Positions 59,011 through 64,000 of a stretch of DNA of 64,000 nt are shown here, piece after piece. The notes under the pieces are model-generated. The model saw only the letters and a program-made list of their open reading frames with translations. It ran no database searches and was not told the origin of the DNA. Each line of letters starts with the position of its first letter. The first letter of the stretch is position 1. The position numbers and the translations under genes were made by a program. This stretch comes from Apus apus (lineage: Eukaryota > Chordata > Aves > Apodiformes > Apodidae): assembly GCF_020740795.1 (NCBI RefSeq), contig NC_067295.1:5394501-5458500 (forward strand). Direction: 5' to 3'.

Positions 59011-62000
59011 GTTAAGCAAACATCTCTGCCTGGATCCTATCTGGAGGAGTTTGTCTGGTACTGCACGGTGCCTGCCGGGGCGGGGGAAGCAACTCGGTGT
59101 GTCTCATAGCTCTGTTTTCCCTTCAGGGTATTTCTTGTACAATAGTTTGAGCTCAGTGAATACCTCAGTCTTTTCTTGAATATTTCCTTGAGTCTTGGCA
59201 GGCTGCGTTCAGAGCTGCCACAGCAAGGACTGAAGCAGGGAACTCTCAGAGAGAAACGCATCCATCGCTTCAGCTCGGACTCTGCCGAGGGCTCCTGCAG
59301 GCAGCAGCAGGCAGATGTCTTGGCAAGGGAGGCAGAGAGACACCTGTAACATCACTGGGCAAATGTTTTCTGGCAACTAGAGAATTCACAGACAAATGCA
59401 AAAAAACCCACCAAAAACAGTTCAGGATTCGTCTGAACTTGCTGCCCTCTCCCAGAAAAAGAGGGTCAAAAGGCATCTTGAAAAAGGGAATGCTTTCTGT
59501 TAACCATAATGGCCAAAATGTTTCAGTATTTCCCCAGAAGACTGTGTGTCCACACTGAATGGAATTTTTTTAGAACAGCAAGGGCAAAAAAATAATCTAA
59601 AAGCAAGAATCAAAAGAATTAATTCTTCATGAATTTCAAGGTGAACTGAGATGTTCTCTGCAGAGCTACAAAAGGTGAGTAGTCTCTCCTTCTAACCTGC
59701 CTGGGATGGAAGCTTTAGACACACAGCCTGGCACCCTGAAAGTCCACCCTGCCAACAGAGCAACATGACTGCCCACCTCTGCTAGTGACCTATGTTGTCC
59801 CATCATCATCCTCACCTGTCTGCTCTGCAACCGAACAGGAAGAGACATCACTACCCTGGGAAGCAAGGACAACCACAGCGGGCTGGAGTTGGGCTCCGCT
59901 TGTCCCTGCTCCCTATTTGTTCTCTTCATGAAAACACCAGCTGAAGGTTTGCTCCAACATGTGGGCTGGAGAGGGGAGCAGCTGATGTTCAAGTGCCCTG
60001 AGCAGCTCTGCTGGTTTTGCTTCTGCAACCGTCATCTCCACAGGGCAAGGTGGGCAGGGAGGATGGATGAGGTGGATGTGGTGGCTCTTTGCATGTCCAA
60101 TGTGAGAGTCTTTATGTCCTCTCAGCTGCCTCCACTGCAGCCTCCTTCTCCAGGGCTCTGTGGATGCACTGCAACTCCCTATGGTCCTGTTACTCTGCTG
60201 CCTCCTCCCTTTCCTCCTGTAGTCATCCAGTGCCTTTCCCTGCCTGCCTTTCCCCAAGCGCTTTAACAAATGAGCTCATGGGAAGACAAGAGTGAGGATG
60301 AGAGATGAATTTCAGACCATGAGAAATGAACTCACAGATGTGAGTGTCTGCAACCCACCAGCTGAAGAGTTGTGCCCCTGCTCATGGAGGCCATGCTGTG
60401 TTGCATGTGCTCAATCAAGGCAATCGATGGGGACCACATTTTGAATATTATCTACATGGAACAGACTCCTTGTGAGGAAATTATGCAGCAATATTTAATG
60501 GTGGAAGTGATTCATTAATAGAAAGAAATACTCTCCAAACCATCATCAACTTCTCATGGATAACTCCCAGGTGGGACTGAGGGTAAAACCTCTTTTATTA
60601 AAAAGCTATTAATTTATGGTAAAATTGCCATATGTGTCTCCCCGAGACAGAAGAAGTCTGATTGTGAAAGTGACTTCAGCTTGAAAGCTGTAGGGAAATC
60701 AGAGAGCTACTTCACATTTGAACAGGGGGGTTGAAATCTGTCTTTAGGGACAGGAAAACACAGCTAGATCTCACACAGCTGAAGGTGTCTTACAGCTGGA
60801 TGTCTAGGTTAAGGTAATTGTCTAGACTCCTTTTATCATCAGTGAACAGAGAGATGCAACCAACCTCCAGGGAGTGATTCATTCTTCCTGTCTCAGACAT
60901 CTATTTTTGGATGGGATGAATTACATTCTGGAGGTGTTGAACTTTCTCCACCGACTATGGAGGAGTCTGGATGATGAACATAGCCTAGATACTTAATCTT
61001 TATATTGCTAAAACAGGCAGTGCTCAACTAGTGAGATCCACCCAAGATGTGGCAATACAGTGTGATAGCAATGGTAGGCTGGGAGCACCTGGCCAACATC
61101 CACAGCAAACAGACACAAGAGAAGCAGGGCTCTTCACAGGCAGGAAATGGATGAGGACAAATCCTCTCTCCTCATCACAGGCACACACCCCTGTGGTGAT
61201 CTCAGTATTTAACTGAGACCTGAGGACACTCTGGTGCTTGATCATCTCATCTAATTCATTTATGTAAAGCAAAAGGTAGAGATGACATGCAATCCCTCCC
61301 AAAGGGTGGCCTGAAAGTTGTAGTTTTGCAGTCCTGGGATGAAAGCAGGGACTGATCTCTCAGGTAAGTGTAACCTTTCAAAAAGATCAAGCCTTTTACT
61401 GATCTTGGTCTTTGCTGGGATTAGCAATTCCAAACATCCAAAAATCAACAGTTTAGTCCTGAAAATTTAGCTCTGTCCTTCTACCCATTTTCTCAGTTTC
61501 AAGCAGCCATGCCTTGCAATTTTAAGGGTTTGCTTACAACCTTGACAGCTATTTTATCTAAAAAAAGGCTCCATGTCTCAGATTTGCCATAGACAATGCT
61601 AACAAACCACACTGCAAAAATAAACCCTCTGTCTTCTAGGGGGCTTCTTGCTATGAGTCTTCCAGAAGCCAACAAGATTGTTATTGCCATGACTTCAGTG
61701 AGGGCCAATTTCAGTCCTCTCAGAAAAGCAAGATCTCTACAACATTCAGAGTCATCCTGCCCAAACCTCTCCAGTTCTACTCCTGCAATACAACATAGGC
61801 CAGTTTATCTGCAGAAAGCCCAGGACTGGAGATCCAGGAGCTCTACAGGAAAACCAGGCATTGCAACTTCAAAGATCAACATGAGAACATCAAATAGAAA
61901 TAGGGAAAGAAGTTACCAGAGGAAGGCCAGGCTGCTATCCAGAAATAGCTTTCTGAAGAAAATGTTTGCAACCAGTTCTGGGCAGCTACATTACAAAAAG

Positions 62001-62640
62001 CATGTCAAGACCCTTCTCCCAAAGCCAACAAAACTGCAGGAAGAGTGGGAATAAAATCCATGAGGCTAAAGACAACGATGGAGGATTTTTAACTACCCAG
62101 AGTCGTGGGCTTTAATTCACAAGGAGATTTTTCCTGGGGCGTACAACTGCCAGAAGCAGAATGCAGCTGATGACAACGAGCTGATGGCTGGAAGCCAAGG
62201 GGTTCCCCAGGGGCCAGGGAAATGCCTTGGAGACTTCTCTATATCAATTGGCTAACAGCTGTCAAAAAAAAACCAGCCCAGTGTTTTTTGTCTGACTTGT
62301 CTGGAAAATCAAGATGGATCGTATTTATCTAAGGGGATGTTCACAGTGCTCATGGGAACATGTTCAGGAGATGGTTGAGCAGGATCCCAAAACTAACAGA
62401 GAGCCTAGTGATATAAATTAGACCTCTGTGTATTGAACAGATATACTTAATGGAATGACAGTCCTGCAGGATGGATACAGCACTAATGGTTTGGTTTCTC
62501 CTTTTTGGCCTGGTTTCTCTTTTTCTGACTGCTTCAGCCATTGAGTGACCTGGGACAAGTTTCTAGAGCTGGGCTGCAATTTTCCTGTATTTAAATACAG
62601 GCTAATGTGACTGTGAAGTGTGGGAGATCTTTGAAGGAAA
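59011..62640. other. noncoding, nothing recognised
   Basis: No exon that I would defend. A 152-codon frame at 61,596-62,054 has no recognisable domain, and its composition looks like chance. No repeat family identified. Confidence 0.45.
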
Positions 62641-64000
62641 GACACCACTTGAGAGATTTTTCTATTTTAAATCCTGGAAAGCACTAGCCAAATGCTAGTG
62701 GTTAAATACAGCTGGTGAATATATAAGGAACATTGATTTTTGCAAAGCACTACATCATTTAACTGAAAAGTCAATAATCATCTTCCATACCAGCATTTAA
62801 ATATTTGATCGAAAACATTCAGATAGGGATATAATTTTAGTTCAGATTGTTCACTGGAAAGCAGGGAAAACCACAGCACTAGTCTCAGTGTTAAATACTA
62901 TGTTGACAGAGAACACAAATGTCAGCATGACCATCTTAGAAAAGATATTTTAGAATATGTAAAATTAAATGACTCAAAACTACTCATGATGACATCTCAT
63001 TTCAGGAAAATTCTTGGAATTGCTAACAATGTAAAGAAAATCTAGTTATTAAAAAAGCCTTCCTCCCTTGATGAAGAAATGCATATACTTCAGGCTCCAA
63101 AGATGAACAGTGTAAACCAAAAGCAAGACAGAATACTAAAAAGTCTAACAGAAATCTAAATACAAAATCAAGGGAAAAGGGAAAATCACAAATAAAAATG
63201 GCCAAAAGTTACTTCTATGAAAGGGGCAGGAAGATACAAGAGTTTGGCTTGCCTTCTTACAAGGCAGTTCATATACATATACAAAAATACTGGTTTTTTT
63301 CAGAACAAATACAAAATTATTTGAATAAGAAGATGTAGCTCAGTTGGGGAAAAGACAAGAAATCCAACACTACAGCATCACACCAATGGTCAAAGGGTTA
63401 AAACCCACTTAATCCCTGGCAAAGGCTCTACAGCCAGACAGTCCTAGGGAGACATTAGGTCATTTTCCCATCAGAAAGGTGCATTTCAGCAAAACTGACA
63501 AAAATCTCTCCTGACATGAATTAGTTTTGGTAAAATCCTATTTTAAAAGAATTAGAAATGGTTTCATAAAACAAACATTTCATTTCAAGACTTCAGGATA
63601 ATTTTTCATGTTTCTTTTAATCATATAATAAAATCATCAAACATTTATATCTAAATGACATAAAAATTAACCTGAAATCTATTTTACTATTAACTTAATA
63701 TTCTATTCAGAAAGCAAACAAGTATCAAAATCTTATAATTTCCTTCAAGATACAAATTTGTCTGTAATTTCACTGCTAAATTTTCAGGCTAAGGATTTGT
63801 TCCAGCACTTGTACTGGAACAGAAGAGGCAGACTCTTGAAAGCCTTGAGGAATGTTGTTGTGATTCTAAAGTGAAACAAAGGGAAACCTAGAAGCAAACC
63901 TGTCTTCAGCCCACAGAATCAGACCAAAATATGAGCACCATGACCATAGTCTGTTCAACACCCTTGGTGCACACAGTGACCTCTGCTCACTCAACTTAAA
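62641..64000. other. AT-rich noncoding end of window
   Basis: Composition shifts to clearly more AT-rich than the preceding DNA, with many stop codons in all frames. A tRNA-like A-box and B-box pair occurs at 63,336-63,406 but does not fold as a good tRNA. The window ends without reaching a new gene. Confidence 0.5.

Noticed and set aside
61596..62054. 152-codon plus-strand open frame
   Set aside because: No domain, signal or family resemblance; a length expected by chance in 64 kb.

Overview
The window is vertebrate, and almost certainly bird, nuclear DNA. One long, intact, intronless open frame encodes a neuronal LRR-fibronectin membrane protein (ELFN1). The interspersed repeats are CR1 LINE tails of the kind that dominate avian genomes, plus old MIR/CORE-SINE-like fragments. 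There are no bacterial-type operons, CRISPR arrays, rRNA genes or convincing tRNA genes. The species cannot be read from the sequence.

Layout. Positions 1 to about 3,600 are noncoding flank on the 3' side of ELFN1, with one MIR-like remnant. About 3,600-4,600 looks like the ELFN1 3' UTR, AT-rich with a cluster of AATAAA hexamers. The ELFN1 coding sequence is on the minus strand at 4,601-6,991 (796 codons plus stop). A strong 3' splice-site candidate lies just upstream of the ATG, so the 5' leader is probably made of exons further to the right.

From about 7,030 to 64,000 I find no protein-coding gene I can support. This stretch is best read as ELFN1 5' noncoding exons and introns and/or upstream intergenic DNA. 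It holds five CR1 fragments (9.75, 22.35, 26.1, 33.7 and 37.3 kb), MIR-like fragments (19.4, 24.3 and 30.6 kb), and a degenerate 23-bp minisatellite with a 46-bp higher-order period (23.8-24.2 kb). Simple repeats are scattered through it. Several AT-rich but CpG-retaining blocks look like conserved regulatory elements; the best is 23.1-23.5 kb, with a perfect octamer ATTTGCAT and about 13 CpGs. A promoter-like spot at 40.8 kb combines a 16-bp GC palindrome, six CpGs in 26 bp and a long purine tract.

How it works together: only one gene is present, so any functional link is cis-regulatory. In mammals ELFN1 is a postsynaptic adhesion protein that recruits group III mGluRs in trans, and its neuron-type-specific expression would need distal enhancers such as the candidate blocks listed. 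I found no new multi-gene system. The unusual items are the minisatellite and the candidate regulatory blocks; all of the latter need cross-species alignment to confirm.
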